Shown: piece by piece, positions 13,401-25,400 of the stretch
Layout of the letters: each line of letters starts with the position of its first letter
Numbering within the stretch: position 1 is the first letter of the stretch
Assembly: GCA_014607495.2 (NCBI GenBank)
Contig: CP053172.1
Location: 9,562,888 to 9,626,887 of the forward strand
DNA from: Carposina sasakii
Taxonomy: Eukaryota > Arthropoda > Insecta > Lepidoptera > Carposinidae
Direction: 5' to 3'
Length of the DNA: 64,000 nt
Notes under the pieces: model-generated
The model's input: only the letters and a program-made list of their open reading frames with translations
Databases searched by the model: none
What the model was told of the DNA's origin: nothing
Position numbers and translations under genes: made by a program

Positions 13401-13839
13401 CTGTATATTTAATAGATTGATTATATATAAATAAATATTACCTTCTTACACCAACCAAATATGGCTATGCTAAAAGCTCAACAGCATAAATACTTTCTAT
13501 TACAGGAATGATCCACGAACAAACAGCTTAAACACGCTCCTGGATACATTGGACGCCCAATTTGGGTACAACGCTGGAAGCGCCCAACTGATCAACCTGG
13601 AAATCTACTCCTCGTTCGACAACATAGCACATCTTCTCTTCAAGAACTCCGCCATCGGACTGACAGAGCCATCTAGTAGCACCGCGAACGAACCAGCCAG
13701 GAACTATAACGAACTTTTCCAACATTTGGAAGACTGTACTAGTTCCGCCACGCCCATCCCTGGATTGGCATCCCGTAGCATTTATTCCGCTGTTACCTTG
13801 CTTATCATGAGCTTGATGACTCGATTCGTTATGTATTAA
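4478..13839 (+). CDS. Transferrin-family protein, non-iron-binding type, 5' partial, 13 exons
   Basis: Thirteen exons join in phase with GT-AG borders: 4478-4614, 4916-5064, 5375-5519, 5920-6116, 6460-6602, 7357-7526, 7834-8074, 8986-9152, 9761-9903, 10700-10757, 11212-11325, 12685-12826 and 13506-13839, giving about 712 codons and a TAA. The two-lobed pattern is clear. N-lobe: VDCALQLSRGAIDFGVFTEE, AVAVVPTSHVNGFEGLRGGK, FFSAACRPG, CSLCGET. C-lobe: VARWCTLSTAEHTKC, GEFFGGACAPG, TDVAFLQTQ. The signal peptide and first exon(s) are outside the window. The last about 20 residues are hydrophobic and follow a Ser/Thr-rich stretch, suggesting a GPI anchor. Iron ligands are missing in both lobes (see findings), which points to the insect Tsf3-like group rather than Tsf1. 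Several NxS/T sites suggest secretion and glycosylation. Family certain; paralogue inferred. Confidence 0.93.
6903..7176 (+). mobile_element. SINE with RTE-type tail, intron of transferrin-family gene
   Basis: This is a full-length copy of the family whose 5' part reads GTGGTGCCGGCAGAGTAGA and whose 3' part reads GGCTTACGTCCAGCAGTG and ends in a GAA repeat. Translated, the tail resembles the LGEAYVQQWTAIG ending of lepidopteran RTE LINE ORFs, so the SINE probably borrows RTE machinery. Confidence 0.7.
8527..8931. mobile_element. MITE with CAGGGTG-type ends
   Basis: The left end is ACAGGGTGTTTTTTCGTTGC; the right end is shortened (AATCAACCTGTATA). A second copy at 60450-60768 has the complete CACCCTGTATA right end. 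There is no coding capacity. TA flanks fit Tc1/mariner/IS630-type mobilisation. Confidence 0.65.
9919..10050 (-). mobile_element. SINE with RTE-type tail, reverse orientation
   Basis: The sequence is the reverse complement of the SINE tail (CAGCCTATTGCAGTCCACTA through GGCGGGTTGGTGACCGCAG). It lies in the intron after the transferrin exon ending at 9903. Confidence 0.65.
10095..10560. repeat. SINE-like repeats in transferrin intron
   Basis: 10095-10260 belongs to the family with the motif GGGCTTCACTAGAATACATC, also seen near 5755, 33105, 39180, 48370, 59060 and 59440. 10415-10535 carries CCCGCATTGGACCAGCGTGG and CCCAGCAATGGGGACG, a second RTE-related 3' end. Open frames here are incidental. 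Confidence 0.5.
11450..11700 (+). mobile_element. Foldback-type repeat with CAAAGC..AGCGAAAATT ends
   Basis: The left part carries CCCTTATTACCGAACTAGC and AAAGCAAAGCGGCGAAAATT. The right part carries TTTTCGCTATCGCTTTGC in inverted orientation. The same family is at 21455-21985 and, interrupted by a LINE, at 61620-63345. Confidence 0.55.
13141..13409. mobile_element. Palindromic MITE, ACAGGGTGTAACAAAA ends
   Basis: The ends are TACAGGGTGTAACAAAAGGG and, inverted, CTTTCTGTTACATCCTGTATA. Inside, AAGCGAAAAGCTATGTAAAT is matched by ATTTACATAGCTTTTCGCTT, so almost the whole 270 bp folds back. A sister copy is at 14929-15189. Confidence 0.8.
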
Positions 13840-14560
13840 GATTTTTTAAGTCTAGTGCTCGCTAGTTTCGGTAGATTTCTTTAATTTGGAGAACAAAATA
13901 CCTATTTCCCATGTCATTAACCGAAACTGTGGGAAGTTCCAGTCACACGTATATAATATGTAGTTCGTATTTCAGAAGAGTAGCTCATTTGTACAAAATA
14001 TTTAGTTCCAGTTACTAACAGTAGATGGCGCTGGTATAAAAATCTTTAATTTACATCAACCGTAGATACGAGGATCAGAAACAAAATCAACTAACAATTT
14101 TATTACGAATTCATAAAACAGGATTGTTTATATTATATCCTATCATAATGGAAATAATACTGCTTTAGAGTTCATGGTATCGTCCCTGAATATAAATTTT
14201 AATACATTACTGTTAATTCTAGTTAACATAATAACAGAATTAAATCTAGAGTTAAGTATTTTATGCAAACGGGCTTAAGTGTATTTTTTTACTCCATTTA
14301 TTTAAGTACCTATAGATACAAGTGAATTTATGTAACTTTAGAACCACTGAACTCCGCAAAACTGTATAAACATTATCTCACACAATTTTTACCAAAATGT
14401 CAAATATCTCTCAATTTAAATAAAAATTAATTTCATTAATAAATCAAAATTATTACTTTACCCACTCAGTTGTGCTATAGTATTACATAGTATAAATTTA
14501 TCTTAATTTTGTGAACCAGTTTATATTTTTGTGATTAAAATAAATGTCCTTTTATATTAA
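13840..14560 (+). other. Probable 3' UTR of the transferrin-family gene
   Basis: AT-rich sequence follows the stop codon at 13837-13839. AATAAA-type signals occur near 14415-14445 and near 14538. There is no recognisable repeat until about 14930. The exact cleavage site is unknown. Confidence 0.45.
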
Positions 14561-14928
14561 GTAACGAACTGTGTCTCATTTTCAAATTAATATAAAGGCT
14601 TAGTGCGATGGCTCACTGGGATACTTTTTGGGATTTCTAGGTAGTAAGTTTGAAAATACAAAATATTTTCGTTTATAAAAAAACGTATATGATAATAAAA
14701 TTCTACTAATAGTTTATTCATCTATCGAATATATACAAAACACTATTACTAATAGCCTACTTTTTCAAGTATAAAAAGACATAGAAATATTCCATATTAA
14801 ATATGTATACGAGTAGAAGAAGGTTTTTGGAATAATAGTTATCTTAATTATATGTATAAGTAGTATTAGTTGAACAAATATCTTGTTTTTAAAGCAATCC
14901 ACCAACCTTTGTCCTTTTTATAAATATA

Positions 14929-15189
14929 CAGGATGTAACAAAAGGGGTATGTTAAGCGAAAAGCTATGTAAATAGCCCACTGTAGACAACCTATCCACAA
15001 AATTTGAGACTCGAAATCACATGTTTATTTTTCAAGATTGTATGAAAATTCCTGAGATATTTAAAAATTCTCCATACTATCGGGAAAAATAAACATGTGA
15101 TTTCGAGACTCAAATTTTGTGGATAGGTTCTCTATAGTGGGCTATTTACGTAGCTTTTCGCTTAACATACCCTTTTTGTTACACCCTGT
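14929..15189. mobile_element. Palindromic MITE, sister of 13141-13409
   Basis: The ends ACAGGATGTAACAAAAGGGG and CCTTTTTGTTACACCCTGTA bracket inverted halves sharing the AGCGAAAAGCTATGTAAATA core. It directly abuts the next CAGGGTG-type MITE. Confidence 0.8.
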
Positions 15190-15572
15190 ATACAGGGTGT
15201 AAAACAACAACTTTGTTTTTCTAATACCTCATATTCTTTGTAAGGTTATGATCATTTTTTTCTATGGAACCAACCCTGGGAAATGACAAAAAAAATATGA
15301 AAAATTATAATTTTATTGCAAGCAATGTATTCGTTTGATGCGCAAAGTACAAATGTACTTACAAAACTAACATTACAACATTATGACACGGTATCTTTGA
15401 AAAAAATGTTTGTTAACCGATTCCAGATGGATTTATGTAAAAAAATTAAAAATATTAATGTAACTTTGGACCTCAATATCTTCGGGTGCTTACAAAGAAA
15501 AAAATGATCGTGATGTTAGAAAGAATACGAGGTATTAAAAGAACAACGTTGTCTTTTTACACCCAGTATATT
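15190..15572. mobile_element. MITE, CAGGGTGTAAAACAAC ends
   Basis: TACAGGGTGTAAAACAACAA at the left mirrors TTGTCTTTTTACACCCAGTA at the right, with AATACCTCATATTCTTT mirrored by AAAGAATACGAGGTATT. A second copy is at 20676-21075. The short open frame inside has no recognisable product. Confidence 0.7.
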
Positions 15573-15889
15573 ATATGAATTTCGTGAATTACTTTCGTTA
15601 AAATTGAAAGTTGGCTTGATCGATTTTAATAAAGGACAATGCAAATTTTTGTATAGACTCTGGTACCTACACCAAGCAAGTTTCTTTTGATACTTTTCTA
15701 AAGATATAACAATATAAATATATCTTGGAGACAAGCCATAAATACATAAACAAATCATTTGGACTTAATTACCATACTAACTTCAGTACACAGTGCTGGG
15801 TGCTTAAGACAATGTAACACCGTTTGGCATCGACGTTCGTTATTACAACACTACCACCAATAGCAGTTGAAATCACGTGACTTGACGAA

Positions 15890-16137
15890 GACCGCCTGGT
15901 GCCGGCAGAGTAGAATTCGTACCACCCCATGTCTACCCGTGGGTACCGTACGAGGCGATTAAGGGTTTCCGGGAGGTGGGCAGCAGCGCGTCCCGTGTCG
16001 ACAACATAGTCCTAAAATACAAACTGCCTGCCCAGCGTGGTGACTATGGGCAAATACCCCCCCATGGCAGGCTTGTGGCGTGCCCTGGGGGAGGCCTACG
16101 TCCAGCAGTGGACTGCAATAGGCTGATGATGATGATG
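15890..16137 (+). mobile_element. SINE with RTE-type tail and (GAT)n
   Basis: A complete copy runs from CGCCTGGTGCCGGCAGAGTA to GCAATAGGCTGATGATGATG. A second, 5'-shortened copy lies at 16317-16435. Confidence 0.7.
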
Positions 16138-16719
16138 ACTTGACGAACGCGCGATAATGAAGTCTTCCTATTCGAGCAAAGGTATCGGTGACGAACCGCA
16201 ATCGATTCTATCGAGAAACAATATGGTTTTGTCTAAAGCCCCTGGAAGAACTATTAAAATATAATTCATATAACTATTGGAGTTTACATAATTTGCATTG
16301 TCCTTTTCTGCATTTTCACCAACCCACCTGCCCAGCGTGGTGACTATGGGCAAAAATCCCGCTATGGCAGTAGTCTTATAGCGTGCTCTGGGGGAGACCT
16401 ACGTCCAGCAGTGGACTGCAATATAGGTAGATGAGTATATTTTCTTGGGTCCATAGAAGGTTTAAACGGTTTAAATGTTGGACCCGGTAGGTGGCGCTGC
16501 AGTCGAATTCCAGAATGCAATGCTATATATATATATAAAAGCAACATTTTCACATAGTGTGTTTCCTAGTAGCATAAATAGTAATTAGAAACAATTCAAG
16601 GAATAACTATGATTTTCCTTCATCAAACACAAATATTGACAATTTTTGTAATCTTACAAGATAATTAACAATTATTTCATTTAAGCCTTGGATTACATAT
16701 TGCCTTAGAGTGAAACGAT

Positions 16720-16878
16720 GTCGACGAATGAAAATCTCGTGATGATGCATTATACAGGGTGTAAAAAAGGATCTTAAATTATGTGGATAGATACACATTA
16801 CTATATTATTGCTATACTATTACTGCTCCTTTTTTTCCACCCTGTATATGTATATTCACGAGATTTTCATTCGTCGAC
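16720..16878. repeat. Inverted repeat with a small MITE in its loop
   Basis: The 23-bp arms at 16720-16742 and 16856-16878 are exact reverse complements (GTCGACGAATGAAAATCTCG and its mirror). Between them, 16752-16849 is a roughly 100-bp MITE starting ACAGGGTGTAAAAAAGGA and ending TTTTTTTCCACCCTGT. Confidence 0.8.
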
Positions 16879-17354
16879 GTCTTTTCAGACGTCAATATTG
16901 CAAAGTAAAGGCGCAGCTATTAAGTGTACATGTGAAGTAGTTACTTAAAAGATGAAACTTTAACATCCCATCAAGGGTACGCCCTCCGCCGACCCTCGGA
17001 TCTGCCGACTCATGATCACGTGGGCGTACCCTTGATGAAAATTTGAACTTCCGAATAGTAACACCTGATACAATTAAATATTTAGGGTAAAATCCATCAA
17101 AAGAAAACATAATTAGAAACATTATCAACACCTGTGTTTTAGCTATAGCATTTATTTCATTTCATCACTAATTGCTTTAATAGTAACATTCCAATTTTAT
17201 ACATATAAAACACGCAATGGTAAACGATTTATCTATATTATACCATTGCCAGTAGACGTAAAACCTTTGGTTTTCCAGGATAGCGGTGCCGTCATATAGC
17301 AGTCGCAATACAGCGGTAAACAGACGTCATTACAACGCAGTTTTATCATCATCT

Positions 17355-17700
17355 TCCTGTCTGTTAAAACTATAATTTTGTTTCTCCCTCTTCTAATCGT
17401 CCTATCTCTCTTCCTCTCCACGGACGCTGACCACGTGTTTCCCCCCCGCCCTGCATCTGCCAGTTGTCCAACCACCGCGGTACTGACCTCTCGCTTGACA
17501 AGTGAATTTTTGCGTGTGACAAACTGACCTACCCAATCAGAGTGCCCTTACCCCTTAAAAGTGGACTATAGTGAACTGTGAACCTAAACCCTACGATAAA
17601 TTCCGCGCGGAAGAAGAAAGAAGAGAAAACACACAGGTAACTCTTGGACATTACTTCTAGAAATTTCCCATTGGCCCAGCCCCTTCTGTTTACACTGCCC
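17355..17700. repeat. Repeat copy inverted relative to 21530-21870
   Basis: From AAAACTATAATTTTGTTTCT through GCGCGGAAGAAGAAAGAAG the sequence reverse-complements a segment of 21598-21866 with scattered differences. CACGTGTTTCCCCCCCGCCC and ACCGCGGTACTGACCTCTCG are shared exactly. It appears to be the body of the same foldback family. Confidence 0.7.
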
Positions 17701-18479
17701 TTATCGCATTATTTATGGGATCGGCTACTTTTCTTTCGAAACTCATATTGCCAAAGATTTGCCATTTGTTTTTCGGCCGCAATAATTCTTTATTCATATT
17801 CTTTATTGTACACATACAATTATATACAGACAGAAATTATGAAAGAAAATGTACAAAGGCGTGCTTATCTCTGAAAGAGATTTCTTCCAGCAAACAAAAT
17901 TTGGGAAAGTGATAATTATGATGACACCACTGTCCTAGAAGACCAGAGGAGGTAATTCTTGAAAAATTTTTGAGCCGAAACGCAACCAATAACGAACCGT
18001 TAACGAAACGCGGTGCGAAGCAATATATACTAATAATAAGGTATATTTTAGCACGCATCGGTCGCGAGTATGACAGAATAAATGTCTAGTGCTGAAATGT
18101 GTCTAATTTCGTCAGCGTAAAGTAATTACTGCTTTATTCAGAGCGTCTACAGCGGTTCCGTTTCGGCTTCGTTCCAACTCAAGAATTTTCGAGAATTGGC
18201 CCCCAGAGCTTTACAGATTACGGAATCGCAGTGACACATCATATCCATAGTCCGTACCACACCATCGCATCGAATTTCGAGCCTCGAAATATGCAAACGT
18301 ATCACAAATAAATCGATGAGGCATCTGCTATTGAAAGATTTTGACTATACTTCTGTCTAACGGTACAGATACGATATGTTACTGCGATTTCATAACGTTG
18401 GCGTATGCGGTACTGAAACCTTTATTTTTACCAGCTATATTGTCAGATCGTCTCACAAATTCACTTGAACACTTTAGTA

Positions 18480-19445
18480 TTTGCACTGTACACTTCACTT
18501 GTTATAAAAACTAGGCGCACTAGTTTTCTCATTCATCCGCTTGACGTCGCTAGTGGTCAAGCTATTTGGTATCAGAGCCATCTATCGGACACAGACTGAA
18601 CCAACATCCAACACAAATCCTAGAACGCGATATCAAAGTTTCTCACGACGAACTGGATATATACAAGGACCAAACATGAACTAGTGATCCGGTGGCTTCA
18701 CTTTCTTCAAGTTTCTTTTAATTAGCTGATATAATTAGTGATCACATTGAACAAGTGGTCTGGTGGGTCAGGTAGCGCTTCCCTTTTCACCAGAAGTTTC
18801 TTAATTCGTCCGTTATCTGATGGTGGTAGTGATCACAAGTACACGTTTGTTCATTCGCCCATTTGATGGCGTTAGTGATCACATTGTACAAGTTCACTGA
18901 TTCGTCCGTCAGATGTAGCCATTGTCCGTTTCATAGAACAACATTTTTTTGTATGCAGTGAGTGACGCAGAAAATGTGGTCATACACATAGTAACTAGCG
19001 CCATCATCCATCGGAACTATACGGTGAAAAGCGCTCTAGTGATCACATTATACAAGTTTACCGATCCACTCGGTGGTATTAGTAATCACACTGTACAAGT
19101 TTCCTGTGGGGTAAGCATTAACCGTTTTACACGGCGTAACGCTAGCGACTCCATAGCAAAATATATGAAATTGACAGTTTGACGATAGCGTTACGGACTA
19201 TCGAGAGGTTCGTGCTGATTCCTCCGCCCGATGACCACGTAAGTTTCCTCATTCGTCCGTTAGATGCCGCTAGATGAGCACGTAAGTTTCCTTAATCGTC
19301 CGTTAGATGTCGTTACTGATCACATAGTACAAGTTTCCTCATTCCGCCGCCCGATATCGCTTGATGACCACGTAAGTCTCGTCATTCGTCCATTAGATGT
19401 AGCTTGATGAGCACGTAAGTTTCCTCACTCGTCCGTTCGGTCCGC
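18480..19445. repeat. Degenerate minisatellite of about 43 bp
   Basis: A unit of the form GTTTCCTCATTCGTCCGTTAGATG followed by CGCTAGATGACCACGTAA repeats most regularly from about 19240 to 19440 (starts near 19248, 19290, 19334, 19377, 19420). It fades toward 18480, where TGATCACATTGTACAAGTT and CATTCGTCCG variants are spaced more loosely. It ends a few bases beyond the stop codon of the ZSWIM-like gene, so on the minus strand it forms the start of the 3' UTR. Confidence 0.75.
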
Positions 19446-19451
19446 GTGGCG

Positions 19452-22400
19452 CTAGTGGTGTTGTATGGCGTGGTGGGGGGTCAACACCGCGCCGCCAGGT
19501 GGCAGCACTGATGTTATAACCGGGGAAGCCCCGGTCACCCCGCTAACACCGCCTACATTGGCGCCGCAGAATATTACCTGTAGATAAACAACGGTTTTAT
19601 AGAACCACAAAACAAACAAAAAAACAGGGAAAGAACAATCAAAGTCACCCTAAAACTATTTTTGAGTTAGCTAGTCGCTAGCGTATTGCGAACAAGATGT
19701 TGTGACTTTGATAGTTCTTTCCTTGATCTTTCTTTGATGTACTCTTCAAATATATAATTATATCGAGGACTAGGGTGAAACTTGCAAAAAGGAATAAGTG
19801 CACTTATAAAGAAAATAAGTTAAAGATAATACTAGCGACCCGCCCCGGGTTCGCACGGGTGCAGTGCCGATACTATACATATAAACATTACATACAAAGG
19901 GACAGACAGACAGCAACTTTGTTTTATACTATGTTATGATCTAGGTAGGTACTTACCTGTGAGACCGGCGTTGCCGGCTGCCCGGCTGACGCTAACACGT
20001 ATTGCTGTTGTCGCACGCCCCCAACCTGAATAAATAGGAATCTAATCAAATCTGTGACTTAAGTTTGGTATGGTGTTTTTATAATGTATAAGGTGTTTTT
20101 AGATGAGAGTTCATATTCTTTTCATTTTGAGCAAAATCCTCACACTTATTAAAATTCAGAGGACCTAATGAAACACATTAAAGGCAACCATATAGCGTTC
20201 TAACTCGGACAAAGCGACATCTAGTGGCCGCATACGTACACTGCGAATTAATGTGAGCGGCGCTCCAGATAAGGCTAATTTTTCATACGAAATCTTGTTT
20301 CACGCGCCGGCCTATGTCGGTAGGTCTCTTTCGCACTCATTGAATATTGTACTAGGAATCGTACCAAATTACGTTTCATTGGAGCGCGATCGCTAGCGCT
20401 CCACTCGATACATAAGATTACAACTTACTTGAGACGAACGCGCAGACACTATTGTATAAACATAGTAGAATTGAAAGATAATTATAAATATAGATTGCCT
20501 ATGTAATCTTCGTGGGTGGGAGTGCACTGCACCAGCGCTCCTTAGGACGAGCCGCCAGTGCTATTAAACGAACTTGTACATCTCAACTATACCCTCAAAA
20601 TTAGTCAGAAGTGGCACCATGTGGTTCTATCGGCCCTTGGTGCTCTGCCTACCCCGTAAGGGATAAAGGCGTGATTATACAGGGTGTAAAAAGACAACTT
20701 TGTTCTTTTAATGCCTCGTATTCTTTGTAAGGTTACGATCATTTTCTTCTATGGAACCAAACCTGGGAAACGACAACAAAAAAAACTGTCATTTTATTGT
20801 AAGCAATGTATTCGTTTGACGCAAATACGAGTAAATGTACCTACAAAACTAACATAACATTTTGACATGATATTCTTTGAAAATATGTTTGTTAACCGAT
20901 TTTAGATGGACTTATGTAAAAAAAAATGATAATGTAATTAATTTATGTAACTTTGGACCTCAATATCTTGGAAACCCGCGGTTTTCCAGGGGTGCTCCCA
21001 TAGAAAAAAATTATCGTTATGTAACAAAGAATACGAGGTATTAAAAGAACAAAGTTGTCTTTTTACACCCAGTATGTATGTATGATATGATAAATATTAG
21101 TATATACCGACCTGATGTATTTGCTGCGGCGCCTGCAGTTGTCTATGTTGACCTTCAGTGTCTACCACCACCTGATCCATGAACGTTCCACCTGAAAAAT
21201 ATAAATTACATTACAATTTTTCGTGCATTTGTGGTCGGCTCAATATGCATATGGCAATCGATTGTAAACGTGAACGGATAACGGACCGCCACAAAACGGC
21301 AACCCTTGTATAGTTATAAAACTTTTCAATAATACTGGAGGCGGCGCTGCAACTGTCATAAATTGCTCGACGACGACGGTCCGTTGCCCGCTGCGTGTAC
21401 AAACTCTCATAGTGCGCCATACACAACCGTGAATCCGTAAAAAAAAACGGCCCCTTATTACCTATCTAGCAAAAGCAAAGCGATAGCGAAAATTTTACAA
21501 AATTCGCTGATTGCTTGTTGTTTAAGAAGGGCCAAGGGGAAGTTTCTAGAAGTAAGTAGGTAGGTCAAAGAGGTACCTGTAAGGTTTTTGTTCTTTCTTC
21601 TTCCGCGCGGAATCTCTCGTAGGGTTTTGGGGTTTTTCACTTCAATCCATTTTTAGGTATTTTTCACTGTTACTTCACTTTTAAACGAAGGGCACTCCTT
21701 TGGGTATGTCAGTTTGTCACACACAAAAATTCACTTGTCGAGCGAGAGGTCAGTACCGCGGTGGTTGGGCAACTGGCAGATTCAGGGCGGGGGGGAAACA
21801 CGTGGCCAGCGTCCGCGGCGAAGAAAAGAGAGGGCAATTAGAAGAGGGAGATACAAAATTATAGTTTTAACACTTGTCAAATTCGTATTACGTAAAATGA
21901 ATTTCAAAGGAAGCTTGATATTTCAACCAGAATATTGTACAATTTTCGGTATCGCGCTGCTTCGGCTTTGCTATTGCGAGGTAAAACCAGGGGGCCGGTC
22001 CGTTAACGTTTACTTTGTTTGAGCACGTTTGTCAGTACCTTAAAGGTAATAGACTCACCGGAATTGTTGTTTCCAGCGGCGGTAGGGGTATTGTTGTCGC
22101 ATCCGAACAAACAGTGCTGCACCGTCCAACGCGGCTCGAACGGAATGTGCGTTTTCACCTGTGCATATATATAGTACATTTTATTACGAGTGCGGAAAGC
22201 CTGTCATTGCAAAGAGTTCCGACAAATGTCTACCCGAGACGAGTTGACAGTCGGAACAAGTTGCAATGACGGTTCCGCACGTGTACTGAACAACTTTATT
22301 TAATACAGTTGCGAAAAAATTAAGCAATTTAATAAATTAATAAAATAATTTAAATTGCGCCCACCGTAAAAGAATATAAGTAGAGATTTTTTTGTTTTCT

Positions 22401-25400
22401 TCACCCATTCTGGGTAGGCAAAGGGAACTATGCCCATACAGCCAAGTCTTCAGTAGAATTTTTTTATTGATATGAAATGAAAATGAAATTTAATGAGATG
22501 AAATAAAATTAAACCTAACCTAACTCATTGAATCAAATCATTAAATCTGATATTGAAACAAATTAGTAGCTTCTTTTTAGAAATATTTGCATGAATCATA
22601 AAAACTTCTATGATTATTTTTTTTGTAAAAACTTCGTGGTTGGTTTTTTCTTTTTAATAGACATTATTTTGACAGTTGGGAAAGAAAACGCACGAGTTCG
22701 GAAAAGGTAAAGAAAAAGCTCGAGTGTGTAATAGCCCACATCCCGTACGCTATACGTCCCTACAATACGCCACTCTATGAGTAACTGTATTAAAAAATAC
22801 TTATGGCATTAGCGAAGTTTGAATATAAGAAAACTAGTCACACACAATAATCAAGCGGAAGCAACTTCGTAGTGCCTCACACAATGGAACCCTGTCAAGT
22901 TTCTTTGCCGTTCTTCTCGTGCATGAGTAACAGAACTGGCGGATTATTTTTATTTATATATTTATTTGGCTTAAGTAAGTTGAATAAATTAAAATATTTG
23001 CTAGCAAAATTTTTTGGAGTAACATGTCTCTGATTTAGATTTGGTAATGTAATAGCTTTATTGTACTATAATTATTTATATGAGGAAATAAATAATCATT
23101 TCATTTCACTGTGAAGGGTTTTTGAAGAATTGTGACCCTAAAATCCCTAAAAGGAATAAAATAGAGCTTTGCAAGTTAGTATGGGAAAACATATTACAAT
23201 TATAACAAAGAAATGAAAAATTCTTCACCCGAGTGAGATTTGAACTCACGGCCACTCGCAAACCGTGCTTTCGCTGTAACCAACTGAGCTATCTGGTCAA
23301 TTATATACAATAACATATTATAATTATAATTATATAGTACCTTATTACTATTTTTTAATACTACTATTATTATTATAGTACCTTAAGCTCCGTGGTAAGC
23401 ATCAGTATATGCCTGCACGGCAATCGGAACACCTTACTGAAGAGACATGAACACTCCTGTGTAGACGTGCCGTATTTGCATATCGCCACGCTGCCGTTAC
23501 GTCTGAAAGGAAACGACGTGGTTTTTACATTACAGGGATTTTAAACTTACAAAAAGTTTTAAAAAACTAAAAAAAAACTTTTGTGCTTACAAAAAGTCTA
23601 TAACTAACGCTTTGTGATTAATATCTATACTATGTATATACTCTATGCTTCTACTAAATTTAGCTTAACTATATTCTATACTATATTTTGTAAATTATGT
23701 ATGAATCATTCCTACCAAATTATTTGGATCTGAGCTTGTTTGTTCTTACTAGGATACACTTTTTTCTTTTACTAATACTTAACACTGTCTTTGTAAGAAA
23801 ATGTTTTAATTTATGTGATTTTAGTACTTAATGACTGTTTGTTGGCAAAATAAAATAAAATTGAAAAGGCGTCAATTACAGGGAAGTAAATTATAGGGAT
23901 CGCCCGCCAATATATCGGATCTGCCTACAGATCACGCACAAGACACTATCGCAACGAGAAGCCAGATTAGATGCAACCATGCTGCTAATCCGAACATTCG
24001 CCAACATCAAGGATAGTTTTCCATCTATCTACCGTGGCATCCCTCATAGATATTGGGATTTTATAAAATATCTATATTTGACAGTCATTATTGTAATCAG
24101 TATGTATTATGCACGTGACACAAAACGCTCATGATTAATTGGTGTTATTATGACGTCACCTGCTTGTAAACATTGTTTTTTGTTGACATGTGTCAAAGTG
24201 ACAGATACAGGCAAGTGATGTCACCGACGCCATATTTTCAAAGAAGCGTTTTGGCGCGCTATTTAAATATTAAACTTTTAATTTGATATTATTCAGTAAA
24301 TATGTACCAGAATTCAAAAATACAAATTTTACTGGGTTTTAAACCTCCAGAGAATAATATAAAATAGATTTAGAAAATGAGTCAAATAGCCTATTCTTCA
24401 TTTTTGCCACGCTACCATGGAGAAGAAATAAAAGAAGAGTAGCGGCTAAGTATATTTTCATACAAAAATAGTGTGCCGCGCAGCGGGGGTGAAGTATGGG
24501 ACGAGGGGAGCATTGAACACTGTAGCCCTGCCCATTTACATAGAAACCACCTTGTAGTGACTAGTCAAACTACTTGCTCATTATCAATATGTTTCAAGAT
24601 TGTTTTACTAGTGCAATTACTCATCACTAGATGGCAATATTATACCACGTTTCAGTAAAAAAGTACCCAAATAAAACCGCCAGTGCCTTTCTAATTTTAA
24701 TACGGTTACATTTCGGAGTACAAGCGTGTGGTTACTACTACTGCGTTACACTGGCGCTAAAGCTCCGCCCCTATTATGACGTCATGGCCTCACGATTGCC
24801 ACACGACTCAGTGCATAGTCCCACCTCCTCTTTTATACCTTCTTCATGCACGCTACCGTCCCGTATGAAACTGGTTGGAGACGACGTGGTTTTAGAGTGC
24901 GTTTCACAAAATAATTTAGTTTTTTGAATGATAGCCCTTGTTAATATATACTTACATATTCATTTCGTCATTAAAAGTACATACTTATTTTTATTGTTCT
25001 TGAGCGATGAATGACTTGGTGTTTGATTGACTAGGTGAAATTATTGACTTGATGAATGAATGAACTGGTGAATGACATTGAATGACATGAAATTATTGAC
25101 TTGATGAATGAATTAATGAACTGGTGAATGACATTGAATGATAAATCATCATCAATTGATATTAAATGACTTTGTGTTTGATTGCAAATATTGATATGAT
25201 GAATATCGATGTTTGTTTCAGAGTCATGGATGTTTCTATACTTATCTATGTATTTATATACCGCTGCTTAGTACCCACAACACAAGACCTTAGGGATCTT
25301 AATGTGGGACTAGGTTAATTTGTTGTGTAATGTGTGAATATTATATTACACACGCAGCGCTAGCGCCATCATCCATCGGAACTAGACGGTGAGGTGAAAC

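Noticed and set aside
23225..23300. A tRNA gene on the minus strand
   Set aside because: The A and B boxes and T stem are good, but the acceptor ends do not pair, no clean anticodon arm forms, and an AT-rich SINE body follows.
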